A stretch of 64,000 nucleotides of DNA from Cardinalis cardinalis (Eukaryota; Chordata; Aves; Passeriformes; Cardinalidae). The DNA lies in assembly GCA_014549065.1 (NCBI GenBank), contig JACDOX010000007.1, positions 12,197,648 through 12,261,647 on the forward strand. The letters are read 5' to 3'. Position 1 is the stretch's first letter; each line of letters opens with the position of its first letter. The notes below the pieces were generated by a model. The model had not been told where the DNA came from, ran no database searches, and saw nothing but the letters and a program-made list of their open reading frames with translations. Positions 26,246-37,255 of this stretch are shown here, piece by piece. The position numbers and the translations under genes were made by a program.

Positions 26246-28560
26246 GGATTTATTGGCCCTGTGTTCATAAGTTTATCTTGTGCTCTCTAACTACTTGTAT
26301 GATTTTTTTTTAAAGTACTCTTCCCAGTGCCACAGCTGCATCTGCAAACTCTTTAAAAAGCATTCAAGGCAGCCTTATAAATAACTGTAACTGACTGTAT
26401 TCAGTCACTTTTTTCTCCTGAGACATTATTCTGAGGAGTGTGGAAGTACTTCCTCCTCAAAGCTCTCCTGAGGGCTGGTCCTCTGTCATGCTGATTTAGG
26501 CTGTTTGAGCGATGGTTTTTCTGTGTTCCAGGTATTCTGTGTGTAGGCAAGCAGAAAATGCATGTGTATTCACTCTTTAAATTCACTAATTTACCTCTAA
26601 AGTGTTTAAACACACCTGGTGGCATTTTGCCATCTCAAGAAGAGCAGAGTATGTTTTCTCTACTTGGTAATGGGAAAACTCCATTTTTTTAGTTTTGAGG
26701 ATTTTTTTTTCTCCTTTTGTAGTGGACTAGAATTATGTGTTTAAATGTGTTACTTGTTTTAACCAATTTGTTTTGGAAGCTGGGCAAAGGCATAGTTAGA
26801 GGAGAAAACAGAACATAGGGGTGGATACCTAATATGCAAATACACTGAAGCCAACTATTTCTTAAGGACCAGAAGAACACTGTGGTTATATGACCAAAAT
26901 GTCTCTGAACATTTATAACTGTTCCACCAATAGTTGAGAAAATCTTGTTAGATAATTTAGTTCATTGAGCCCTTGAAAGCATAAGGATTCAGCTTATGCT
27001 TTGTAACTTGATTATGTCTGGAGCCAAGAAAGTAAAGTGTGTTGACATTTCCCTTCCTTATCCCTCTGTAATTTTCTAATCTCTGGAAAAGATTGACAGT
27101 CCAATTTAGGCTCTTTGAGATACTTCTGAAGAGAAGTGTGTCAGTTTTCAAAAGGTGTGGTTGCCCAGATTTTAAATATTTAAAAACTCAATGCCTCTGG
27201 AAATGAAAGTCCTTTTGGATAAAAGAAATGGATTATCAGGGAGTGTTATCAACATGCTGCATTTATTTTTAGAAAACATGATGTTTGCTTCCAGCAATGT
27301 GCAGTTATGAGCTCAGTACTAATAAATCTTTTCTACAATATATGAGGAAGGTTATTTGGTTTAGTGACAAACAGATTTCATCAGATTTTTGCCTTTTGCT
27401 TTTGTCAGATCTGTGCTGTCGAAGGGGAAGGCATTGGGGATGCACTTGCCAAACATGACTGCAGATGCTTTTGCAAATAAGTTTTCCCAAAGTAATGTAA
27501 CAGCATGAATCTGCTCATAAAAGTACTGCAGAAAAAAAGGTAGAACTTTATTCAAGTATGTGTACCAATAACATGTGCCATAAAAGATGATAATTTTGAC
27601 TTGATATTGACATAAATCACTTACTGGTGAGCAGTACCTTTTTGTGAAAGTGGCATCATAAGAGCTGGCAATAACTGATTGGAAAGGTCATTTGATAAAC
27701 CAAGAANTTCAGGTATCTGTTTATTATTGGCATTCTTCTTTTATTTCCCAAGCAGAAAACTATTTTCTTTCTGTCACTCTCAAATCTCCATATAAATTGC
27801 TAAGAGTAGCCAAATACCTTGGCTTCAGGACCTGAAGGTATTCCTCCCCTTTCTGTCTGCAGTTTCCAGATCCTGTAAGGCTGATTATGTGCTTCCAGCT
27901 GGTGCACCCACACAATAGAAACACAAATTTTTGTATGGAAATTAAAACAGACAGGAAAAAATACATTTGGGGACATCCCCAGAAAACATGAACAAATCTA
28001 CTGGCCTCTCCTGAATCTTCTCTTTAGCTAATTCATTTTAATGTGTGCTCATGGAACACGCACATGCACACGTGTATTCTCACTCAGCTCATAAGACTGG
28101 CATTATTAATGGGGTTATTTGGGCAGTGATGATCTTGGAAAACATGCTGATCTGTCTCCCAAAAGATCCCCTACTTTCCCCTCAATTAGCAACTGAATTT
28201 TGGGCATTCCTTGCACAGCTTCCCCTTCAACCATCTGTGAAAGCTATCTATCTCTTAATGTGCTTTGAGGAGCATGTCAGCAGCTTGATGTTATCCATTT
28301 ATGTCCACCAATTTCTTAGGTCCCCTCAAGTGGTTTCCTGTACTAGGTAACTAAGTTACCTAACTTAGTTGGCTTGGTTAGGTAACTTGAGAGAGGGACT
28401 AGTATTCTGCCTCCAGCTTTAACAAGTCTTTTTCTCCTTCTTTATGTGCCCACTTCATTGTGTGATGCTAAAGATTTTGGCTTAATTCCAGGCAGTTGTT
28501 GAAGGACATCTCCCATGTGAGGCTATCTGATCTGCACCTTAATGTACTAAGTAAATACCA
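26246..28560. other. AT-rich noncoding stretch
   Basis: I recognise no repeat or gene. Three minus-strand open segments (27818-27898, 27625-27716, 27361-27520) look like exons one by one, but their reading phases do not join. A nested palindrome lies at 28345-28370. A 101-codon plus-strand frame (28045-28350) has no known feature. Confidence 0.5.
28345..28370. repeat. Two overlapping perfect inverted repeats
   Basis: AGGTAACT-A-AGTTACCT occupies 28345-28361, and AACTAAGTTA-CC-TAACTTAGTT occupies 28349-28370. The two hairpins share bases and so exclude each other. A further TTAGGTAACTT follows nearby. No coding or known protein-binding context is visible. Confidence 0.85.
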
Positions 28561-28566
28561 TTTTCA

Positions 28567-28862
28567 TGTTGTGGTTTAGGAATGGCACCCCTAAATCCAG
28601 TGCTCTCACTGAGAGTGTTCCAAACCACACACTGCTCTCTCTCACACCATCTCACCCCTGCCTTCCCCTTCTTCTTCCCACTGCAGGGGGATGGACTTGA
28701 GAATTGGAGGCACAAAAGATTAAGGACTGAGAGAAGAACACTTTACTGGAAAGAGCAATGAGATAAGGAAAGGAACAGTAACAGCCACAATATTAATAAC
28801 AAGTGTACAAAAGAGAGGATAATTCACTTGCAAAAATGCTTACCATGGACCCCAAGACAATG
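28567..28862 (-). mobile_element. LTR fragment of an avian endogenous retrovirus, minus strand
   Basis: The plus strand starts TGTTGTGGTTTAGGAATGGC, which is the reverse complement of an LTR 3' end. It continues GGGGATGGACTTGAGAATTG and then an A-rich part (ACAGTAACAGCCACAATATT) to about 28862. I know this layout as a widespread songbird LTR type, but I cannot name the family securely. The 5' half of the LTR is missing: a CR1 copy starts about 25 bases further on. No target duplication can be tested because one end is lost. Confidence 0.65.
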
Positions 28863-28887
28863 AACAATGATAGACAGCTTTGCCATT

Positions 28888-29613
28888 ACCCTGCACTTCC
28901 AGGCATGAGGCAACCACAACTTCTCTGGGCAACCTGTTCCAGTGTCTCACCACTCTCAGACTAAAGAATTTTTTCCTGATGACTGATCTAAACCTACCCT
29001 TTTTCTGTACTGAAACTAGTCCGCCTTGTCCTGTCACTATATGCCTTTGTAAGCAGTCCCTCTTCATCTTTCTTGTAGGATCCCTTTAGGTACCTGAAGG
29101 CTGTAATTAGGTCACCTAATTAGTTCATCTTAGGCTGCCTTTTCTTCTNCAGGCTGAACTCAATTCTCTCAGCCTTTCCTTGTAGGACAGGTGCTTCATC
29201 CCCCTAAAAAACTGGGTGGCCTCCTCTGGACTTGCTCCAACAAACCATGTCCTTCATGTGCTGGGGACCCCAGAGCTGGCTGCAACACTGCAGGTGGGGT
29301 CTCACCAGAGCAGAGGGGCAGAATCCCCCTCCCTCCTCTGCTGGCCATGCTGCTTTGCATGCAGCCCAGGACATGTTTGTTTTCTGGGCTGTGAGTGCAC
29401 ATGACTGGGTCATGTCCAGCTTCTCAACCACCAGCACCCCCAAGTCCTTGTGGGCAGGGCTGCTCTCCAGCTGTTAAACCCCCAGACTATGATGATACCA
29501 GGGGTTGCACTGACCCAGGTGCAGCACTTTGAACTTGGTCTGGTTAAACCACATGAGCTCCCTCTGGGTGGCATGCCATCCTACAGGGGTGACAACTACA
29601 CCTTTCAGCTTCC
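28888..29613 (-). mobile_element. CR1 LINE on minus strand, 3' segment of a copy split by an LTR
   Basis: The plus strand carries reverse-complement CR1 landmarks in order: ACAACTTCTCTGGGCAACCT, GTTCCAGTGTCTCACCACTC, then GCTGAACTCAATTCTCTCAG, then GACCCAGGTGCAGCACTTTG and CATGAGCTCCCTCTGGGTGG. The last 100 or so bases of the 3' terminus are missing at the left edge. At the right edge it stops inside the conserved AGCTT...TGTCATC motif, where the 29614-30047 LTR is inserted, and it resumes at 30048. This is the G+C-richest part of the window, as usual for CR1 ORF2. Confidence 0.9.
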
Positions 29614-30047
29614 TGTTGAGACAAAGTAAAAATCTCCAGAGTAAAAAATTCATTTTGAATTAGGTGAAATGTCCAGAAAAGGTGAAAAGTCTGTAAGGCC
29701 AAAGCTGAAGGGAAAACTGCAAAACAGACATAATAGAAAGACGAGTGAGACAAAGAAAAACAGAACCTACTGCAAGGACCAGTCAATCTGACCTAGGAAT
29801 TCTTTCTGATAAAAGAAACTAGTGGCAAATGTCACACGAAATCCTGTAAAAATGAATATGCATGAACCTATTGTGAAACTGTATGCATATGTATTTGAAA
29901 GGAAGATAAAAAGGGGACCTGAAGTCCCCAGAGGTATGCATGCCTTTTGAAGAGAGCATCTCCGCATGCGTCCAGCGCTGTAATAAACATACCGGCTTTT
30001 ACAACTTTAACAAAGTTGTGAAGTTCCTTTCTTTATCTCTGCAAAAC
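29614..30047 (+). mobile_element. Solo LTR inserted into a CR1 element
   Basis: The sequence starts TGTTGAGACAAAG and ends near CTCTGCAAAAC. It has a TATA-like GATAAAAAGG near 29905, then an AATAAA at 29982-29987 followed by ACCGGCTTTTACAACTTTAA, a U5 layout common in avian LTRs. It interrupts one CR1 motif: the left side has CAGCTTCCTGT and the right side GCTGTCATCTG. A 5-base duplication with one mismatch (cctgt/gctgt) is therefore likely, which would put the true start at 29617. The insertion is younger than the CR1 copy. No viral coding sequence is present. Confidence 0.8.
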
Positions 30048-30425
30048 GCTGTCATCTGTAGATTTTCTGGAGGTATACTCAATCCCTCTCTCTACATTAT
30101 TACTGAAGAGATTAAATAATAATTGTCTCAGTACGGACCCCTGAGGGACACCATTTGTCACTCTTATCCATTGGGACTCTGATCCATTGATCACTATCCT
30201 CTGGACATGACTGCCCAGCTGCTTCCTTCTCCATCTAAAAGTCCATCCATCAAACTCATTTCCCTTTAGTTTAGGGAGAGGGCTGGTGTGAAGGACCATG
30301 TCAAATGCTTGACAGAAGTTCAGACAAATGACACCTGTCCCTCTTCCCTAGTCCATGGATGTAGAAAGCCACTGGACCGGTCAGGCAGGACTTGCCCTTG
30401 GTGAAGCCGTGCTGGCTTTTAAATA
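30048..30425 (-). mobile_element. CR1 LINE on minus strand, reverse-transcriptase segment of the split copy
   Basis: This is the continuation, towards the element's 5' side, of the CR1 at 28888-29613. The minus-strand frame (to 30299) still shows the reverse-transcriptase motif VPQGSVL. The following catalytic box, normally F/Y-A-D-D, is degraded to STDD, so the copy is dead. Further right the plus strand shows CTTGCCCTTGGTGAAGCCGT and GCTGGCTTTT, reverse complements of CR1 ORF2. Similarity fades beyond about 30425. Confidence 0.9.
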
Positions 30426-32574
30426 ACANCATTGGAAGAGTCTCTGGATCACGTTTTTTGGTATAGTGTTCAATATTGTTACTTCAGGTTTACTTTATGG
30501 AGTGTAGATTTCAGGGGGAGAATTATTATGGTGAGAAATCCAGGTGATTCTAAACCAAGTGCAATTTAGGCCCTAATATTGTTCTGTTTCATGTATCACA
30601 AAATACAACTAAGCAGAACACAAACTAAGAAAATTAGTATCAGAGGAAATCATGGAATTTTTGACACTTCTCTTTTGNTTGTGAAGGGAAGGCTGAGGAA
30701 GGAGGATTGAGAGAACAATTGGAGTAAATAGTCAAAAAATCAGTGTTTTGTTTAAAAATAGTACATAATTATGTATTTATTCTAAAAATATGAAAAATCT
30801 ACATGACGTTTAGTAAGTAAGCAAATTTCTTTCAACAGATGTGAGGATGCTCTTCATCTTAATTGTGTAGCATTGTGTGATATTGCTTGGCATTCAATAT
30901 CTTCCTGTAATTATTATTGAGATTTGTACTTCCTTGCTTGTTTAGAGAAATTCTGTATTTTATTTGTAAAACTTACTTATAATCTCAAGATCTTTTTAAT
31001 GGCCTTACATATTTTTCTGTAAGCTTTCTGTACCATATGACAGAAACTGCTTCTGAAGATTCAGTTTTCCTATTTTTATATTCTGGATTTTGAAAATCCC
31101 CTCTGATGCATTCCTGGGCATATGAATATTGCACAAAAAAGTGTGATGTAGAAATCTTAGCCTGATGGAGCATACACCACTTCCTCAGATTTTAAAAAGA
31201 GCATTTATTTTTCAGTATGGCTATGTGTTTCCACAGGTTTCTATTCAGGGGCAGGTGCTTTCTGTCTTTCTCTATCATCTACTTCCCTAAACTCAAGTGT
31301 ATGAAACTACCAGAGAGAGAAAATCTGTTTCAAATATCTTTTCAGCAGCAAAGAGGTATGAGTCAAAACCTTCTCTGAGTTGGCTTTAATTTAGAGTTAC
31401 TTAACTACCTTTAGCTAGTTTTTGTTGAGATCGGAGGTAAATTCATTGGTCATACTTGTGTAATTATTCTAACTTAGATTTTACTCAGTTTCTAGCACAA
31501 ATAGCTTCTTCATAGGCCATTTCCTTTCAAATTATTCATTTTCAGAAAAACAACAATCAGTATGGNTTTTTTTCACTCTTAATGAGGTTAAAAAATTGTG
31601 CACACATTTTGTCACTAATTATGTTTCTAGCACTTTAGTTTTCAACATTTTAATTGCTTCAATTCAAATATTATAGTCCTCTTAAGACTTTACTTACACT
31701 TTGTGATTTTTTTTAAAAAATATTGTTAACTTGGGAAAGTTGGGTACATGATACAATAATGAAAACTCTTTCAATATTAAATAAGTATATATGGTCAACC
31801 TTAGTACTTCATGTAGCTTTGACAATCTACTTCTAAGTAGTAAAATAAAACATGCAACTGTAGATTTGCAGAAGAGTAGTTTTGGTTGTTTTTCCTAATA
31901 TGTAAGTACAGGTTAGTTTCGGCATTGATTAAATGGATTACCTAGAAATTTTTTTTTTAGCTACTCCATATCTAAGTGCTTATGTTATAGGAGGTTATGG
32001 AAGATTCAGAAATAAAGAACATATGTTTTAGAGAAATATGTCCCTTTTCATAACATGAACAAGGCTTTATTTTTATAGGCTGGAGAAAATTTCTGCCACT
32101 AGAGGGATAAATAATTAATTTTAATGGTTCTAAGAATATTTAGATGCAAGGATCCAGTGCATAACCTCTAATCTCCATCAACTCAATGTGAACTGACCAC
32201 TAAAAAGTGCCAAGTTCCTATGGGACAGAGATGAAATGCTGCAATATGAACATGTGATTTCATTCAACAGGAAAATTTCAATCTTCCTCATTCCAGAGGG
32301 ACCCGTCTACTTCTCAGTGGTCATGAATGTATAAAACATGGGAATATTCATATTCATTATTTAAGAAAAGAATGTTCATTGCATTATGGGNAGATCTGAG
32401 TTATATCTGTTTGTGGATCAAGATAGGCACATTCTTGGTGATTTTTTTCTGGACATGTATTTTTGAGAGAGCAGCCCATTAAAGCAACATTACTGTAGTA
32501 CTGCAGAATGTAACTTTATTTGTGGTAATACAGACATTAATAAGTTAAGATTTCCATTTACACTTTTAAGTATG
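30426..32574. other. AT-rich noncoding stretch
   Basis: I recognise no repeat or gene. The sequence is strongly AT-rich, with homopolymer runs and one short minus-strand open frame (30985-31173) without features. Confidence 0.55.
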
Positions 32575-32995
32575 TGTGGTGAGTTGCCCCTGGCTGGATG
32601 CCAGGTGCCTACCGGAGCTGCTTTCTCTCTGTTTCTCAGCCGGACAGGAGAGAGAAAATATAATCAAAGATCCATGGGTTGAGACAAGGATCAGGAGAGA
32701 TCAATCACNTGTTACCATAATGAGCAAAACAGACTTGACTTGGGCAGATTAGTTTAATTTATTGCCAATCAAATTAGAGTAGGGTAATGAGAAATAGAAC
32801 ACCTTCACCTCACCTCTCCATTCTTCTGGGCTAAGATTCACTCTTGACTTTTTCTACCTCCTCCATTTCAGTGACGCAGAGGGATCGAGAACGGGGCCTG
32901 TGTTGATGCATTGTTTCTGGGTTCTAATGGACAAGAAGCTGACCTCATAATGCTCCTTTGTAACAAAAAAGGCCAGAAGCAGGTCAGGGGGAGCT
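32575..32995 (-). mobile_element. LTR 3' half, minus strand, same type as 42071-42300
   Basis: The plus strand opens TGTGGTGAGTTGCCCCTGGC and TGGATGCCAGGTGCC, the reverse complement of an LTR 3' end, so the element points left. Next come CGGACAGGAGAGAGAAAATA, GACTTGACTTGGGCAGATTA and TTTATTGCCAATCAAAT. This is the 3' half of a large songbird LTR type. The 5' half is absent here. At about 33000 the sequence passes directly into a plus-strand CR1 3' end, so that junction marks either a CR1 insertion or a rearrangement point. Confidence 0.75.
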
Positions 32996-32999
32996 GATT

Positions 33000-33365
33000 C
33001 TTCCCATCTCTTCAGCCTGAGAAGACTCAGGGGGAATTTAGCATGTATGAATACCTGATGGGAGGGAACGAAGATGGAGGAAGTCTCTTTTCATCAAAGC
33101 CAGAGACTGGACAAGAGGCAGTGGGCAAAAATTCACATATACAANGTTTCATCTGAACACAAGAGAACACTNTACTGCTNTGAGGGGAGCCAAGCAGAGN
33201 AACAGCTCATGCAGAGAGGTTGTNGAGTCTCCATCTTGGACATACTCAGGAGTCAGTTGGACAAAGCTCTCAACAATGTACCCAAGCTGACTCCNCTTGA
33301 GCAGGAGGTTAGGACTGTATAATTTTGAGGTAACTTTCTAACCTCAATGATTCAGTGATTTTGAT
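33000..33365 (+). mobile_element. CR1 LINE 3' end, plus strand
   Basis: The order of landmarks is the CR1 3' region: TTCAGCCTGAGAAGACTCAG, TGAATACCTGATGGGAGGG, GACTGGACAAGAGGCAGTGG, TTTCATCTGAACACAAGAG, CAGAGAGGTTGT, CTTGAGCAGGAGGTTAG, ending CAATGATTCAGTGATT. Many changes and five N bases show an old copy. An 82-codon open frame (33074-33322) lies wholly inside it and is not a gene. Confidence 0.85.
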
Positions 33366-35514
33366 ATCCCTGATCATAGTCATCACAATTATTTTTATTT
33401 GCTTTTTACCCAGTGCATCTTAAATTGTACGATTAACATGTGTTTAAAAGCTTTTTTTTTTACTTGTTGAGAAAGATTTTATTATTAAGCAATAGAACTC
33501 ATCTGGAATTTGCAAAGNAATTCACAAGAGAAATGCTTATTCTGTTATCTGTCACTTCCAGAGTTCTGAAAATATAAATGATTTCTACACTCTTTTCTTT
33601 GTAGGACTTCTGTAGAGATGTTTCATCTGCTAGAGTAAGGTATCTAGAAAATTTAAGGTATGTTTGTTCTCTGAATTTGTTTTTTACATGTCAAAATGTA
33701 GATTGGGTACCTACATGTAAAATACATGCAGTAGCTTGAGCTTTTTTCTGGCTTTCATACTTTCCTGCATGAAAAATAAAAGAAAAAGAAATAAGATGAC
33801 ACTTCATATTCCTTCTTAAGAAGAAACAACATTAAGCAAAAAAATTGTCAAGTGCCAAACACTTCTACAAAGGCGGGAAGTTGATCTTATTTCTGGTCNA
33901 TTCTGAAGTCATAGGTTTATTTTATTGGCACAGATAGGATGAGCTNGACAAGTGGATTCCAGCCAAAATTTAGATAGCTTGGTTAATCCTAGCTTTGATA
34001 TTTCTGTATTTAGCACTTCAAAAGATCCTGGAGGCTTGCACATATTCATTGTGTAGATTTGTGTCTAAGAGGTGATTCCAAGTTTCCAGCACTAGGCACC
34101 TTGAAGGCAGATGTCATCAGTAACCCCTTTGGTTCTTTAAGATATGTCATTCTCCTGCTACGTGTAGGATTCAAAATCAATAGTTATGGCCACTCTGGAA
34201 TATGTGAAAGAGGAGCTGATGAAGTGGTGAAATTATAAGTGTAAGCTTTAAGAACAGCATCAGTTTACAGCCTCTAATCTGCCACTGAGGAAGATGTAGA
34301 AGTTTTATTTTTCCTATTTGAGTACACAGCCTCTTATGTTTTCATATCCTTGTTTCTAACCACCCACAAGTCTGNGCAGGTGACTTCTTGTGGGTCAGCA
34401 AAAAAAATACCTTTCACCATTGATTACTCAAAAAGCCAGATGCTAGTTTTCAAGGTGACAGATATTTTTAATGCTGAATAGAGAGTGGGTGTTCTTAGAG
34501 GAGAAACATTCATCACAGGAATACTATTGTTTAAAAAGGACTAAAAGAAACTAGANTATTTCCTGAGAAATTTATTGGTCAAGAAGGACCTATTGGTCAA
34601 GCATCCACCTTATTTTCNAAGATTTAGCTTAACTAAAATGGACACTGAGGAATTAAAACTTTTCCAGTTTGTTTTAGTTTTAGATCACTGTATTCTAGGG
34701 ATGTGAGTCATAAGCAGTATTTCTTGGACCCAATTACCAATTAATTGGCAATAAAAGTGGCTACAGGGTGACAAAGAATTTCTGAGGGGACAGGAGGCTT
34801 TTCTGGAAAAATAAGCACCTAATGAGAAACACATGAAGAATGTGGTACTTTATTACTGTTACTGTAGTTAATATTGATGTTCTAATTGGTTGTATTAATA
34901 GCTAAATTGTATGGCACNTATTTCAGGGTCTAACTTTACTTGCAGTTATAATGAATAAGAGAGTTCTTGAAAGTGGTTTTTAGCNGAAGTCTCCAAAGTA
35001 GACACCTTTACGCCATGTAAGTGGATCAACAGGACAATCACTGTACAGAGCTTATCATTAAGTCCCTTCTCTCCAGCTACGTGAAATGAATTATTGTACG
35101 GTAGTGTTTGGCTGTTCTCTCTAAATGGAAATAGGTTTCTCAGTATTTGCATGGTTTAAGCAAAATGATGAAACTAAATTTTGTATAGAGCTCATGCCTT
35201 TTCAGTGGTAGAATAAAAACCAAAGAAAACAAAAGAAAACCAGAAGTGTATAGAAAAGCAAAGCCTCAGGGTAATAATATTTCACTAGCAGATAATATAA
35301 CTAAAATTGTCTCAAAAGTTTTCAAAGTAAAATNCATTTACCATTAACAAGGTAATTTTTTCTTATTGTATTTTCTTGCTGTATAGATGCAATTGGCCAA
35401 AATCCATTACCAGTAATTGTTGTGTACTTTGTATTTTGGTTGAATTATGTAATGACTGTCTTACTGTTGATTTGTGAATATATGACTGTGGAGGTCTTGT
35501 TTAGCAAATGAATT
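33366..35514. other. AT-rich noncoding stretch
   Basis: I recognise no repeat or gene. A 53-base open segment (33605-33657) sits between a TTTCTTTGTAG acceptor-like site and a GTATGT donor-like site. It has no recognisable protein similarity. Confidence 0.5.
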
Positions 35515-35655
35515 TAAGATTACCTTAGTTGGCTGGGGCATGGTGCTAGCAACACCAAGGTTGTGAGTTTGTACCCTGTGTGGGCCATTCACTTGATTTG
35601 TGCTTGATGATCCTTGTGGTGAGCCCCTTCCAACTCAGAAGACTCTGAAAATTGT
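35515..35655 (+). mobile_element. tRNA-Ile-derived SINE with CR1 tail (TguSINE1-like)
   Basis: Positions 35521-35586 follow isoleucine tRNA from the D arm to the acceptor end: TTAGTTGGCTGGGGCATGGT, GCTAGCAACACCAAGGTTG, GAGTTTGTACCC and GTGTGGGCCA. Positions 35601-35650 then match a CR1 3' tail: GCTTGATGATCCTTGTGGT, CCCCTTCCAACTCAG. A tRNA-Ile head fused to a CR1 tail is the structure of the passerine SINE family known as TguSINE1, moved by CR1 machinery. The B-box region reads GAGTTTGTACC instead of GGTTCGATCC, so internal promoter function is probably lost. It is not a functional tRNA gene, since the 5' acceptor strand is not preserved. Confidence 0.85.
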
Positions 35656-37250
35656 TTTGGCATGATTATTCTCTGCATATTTTACCTTTCAGAATATTGT
35701 TTACATATTTGCAAAAGGCTTTTTTGGTGGTTGTATTTTTGCTTTCTTTTTTTGCAAAACATCCTGCCCATCCAGATGCATGTGGATGTGTGTGTATTGT
35801 GTGTATGCAAAAAACCTCTTTGAATGGTAAATATAGTACCTCTTGTTAGACCCTCAGAAATTCAGACTTTGATGTTTGAGCAGCCGGCTTTACATAACAA
35901 GTCTTTGGTTTTCTGAAATAAAGTATACTTTGTTCGGACTGGCACCATTTCCAAATCTGTTCTCAGAAAAAGCTTTAGAATTTGTGAAACCATGACATTG
36001 ACTCAGAGGACTTAAATGCTTCTTCTTTNTACTCTGACATGATGTTGATTTTTCTTGTGATTTGCTGTCTTAAAGAAAACTGTATCCTGTTCTTTAAAAT
36101 TACTGTGATAGTGCAGGTACAGAATTTCTGGAAGTATGTTGTGATGGTTGCAATTTGACATCTTTAGACTTATTCACCTTAACTTTTGTAGTCCTGCCTA
36201 AAAAGATGATATTAGTACTTTGCTGCATTTTGTTCTGATTTTGAAATGTTAAAGGAAATGGACATGAAAGGAATGGTGAGGCTCTGTATTAAAATGGAAG
36301 TTTTAATATGCAGCCCTGGAATTGGAGACGTTGTAATCATTGGAGGCAGAGCTCAGTATTCTGTTTAATGTATGTAGGAAGANACAATAGCGAGAAGATG
36401 TTTCTCCACAAAGCCATACTGGGTGCTCGCATTGCCTGTGAATCTTAATATTTCAAGAAAATGTTGCTCTTAAAAAACCAAAAAATTGGCTTTTTAATCA
36501 GAAATATTGAATGAATTGTTAGCATGTTGCTTATATTATTATGTGCCCAGTGTTCTCAATGTTTCATCTTTCTGTGTAATTGTGGTAAAATTGAGATATA
36601 ATTGTGGAGAAGTAAGAAAACCCCTCATTTTTAAAACAAATGGGTTTTAATTGAAAAATTTTAAAATTAAGAAACTNTCAGCATAGCAGAGAAATTTATA
36701 ATCAGTGCATCATTATGGTTTTTAAACTAACAGCNTAAGACTTGAAAACTGGAGTCTGAAATGCAGAAAATGTTTGCGCTCTGTTCCTCNGCAAGCTTCC
36801 GTATGGATTGAATTAATGTTATTAGTGAATTTACTTTGTAGTTCTTACTCCATTTAGTAGTGGTAAGTGTTATATGCAATCTGGGCANCATATGTACTTC
36901 AGTGTCTTACTTTAAGCAATAAAAGAGTAGAATCTCTTTAATCCCTACCAAGGGGGTCAGCAACATGCAAATGGACATAAGGACATTATATTCCTTTATT
37001 CATAGAAGTAGGTTTGTGAATGTTGAGGCTGTGTAGAGTAGCTACTTGTCAGTTAGCCGTTAGAAATTGGTATTAGTTGTNGAGAAAATTTCTTGACTGA
37101 GTGCTCTGGTTTTGCATTGGAACCACTCATGGAAGTGAATTTTTTTCTGAGAGGAGCTGCTGAGACCTTCTTCTGGGCCTAGCAAAACTAATTGCTGGTT
37201 AGCTTTGAGAATAAGCATGTTAATTACCCAATTAAAACTAGATCCCACCT
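35656..37250. other. AT-rich noncoding stretch
   Basis: I recognise no repeat or gene. The two open frames of 62-65 codons are featureless. Confidence 0.55.
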
Positions 37251-37255
37251 CTGAG

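Noticed and set aside
27361..27898. Three minus-strand segments that looked like the last exons of a gene (27818-27898, 27625-27716, 27361-27520).
   Set aside because: Each has splice-like borders and an open frame, but the middle one leaves one or two extra bases depending on the donor used, so the frame into the last one is lost. With loose border rules, such segments arise by chance in AT-rich DNA.
29616..30052. Treating the LTR start as TGTTGAG with CTGCA as the end.
   Set aside because: Those ends leave no target duplication. Starting at TGAGACA (29617) gives cctgt/gctgt, so both options are noted within the feature and the exact border is left open.
33074..33322. An 82-codon open frame as a gene.
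   Set aside because: It lies entirely in the CR1 3' untranslated region and contains several N.
35521..35586. A tRNA-Ile gene.
   Set aside because: The 5' acceptor strand is missing, the B box is changed, and a CR1 tail follows. It is the head of a SINE.
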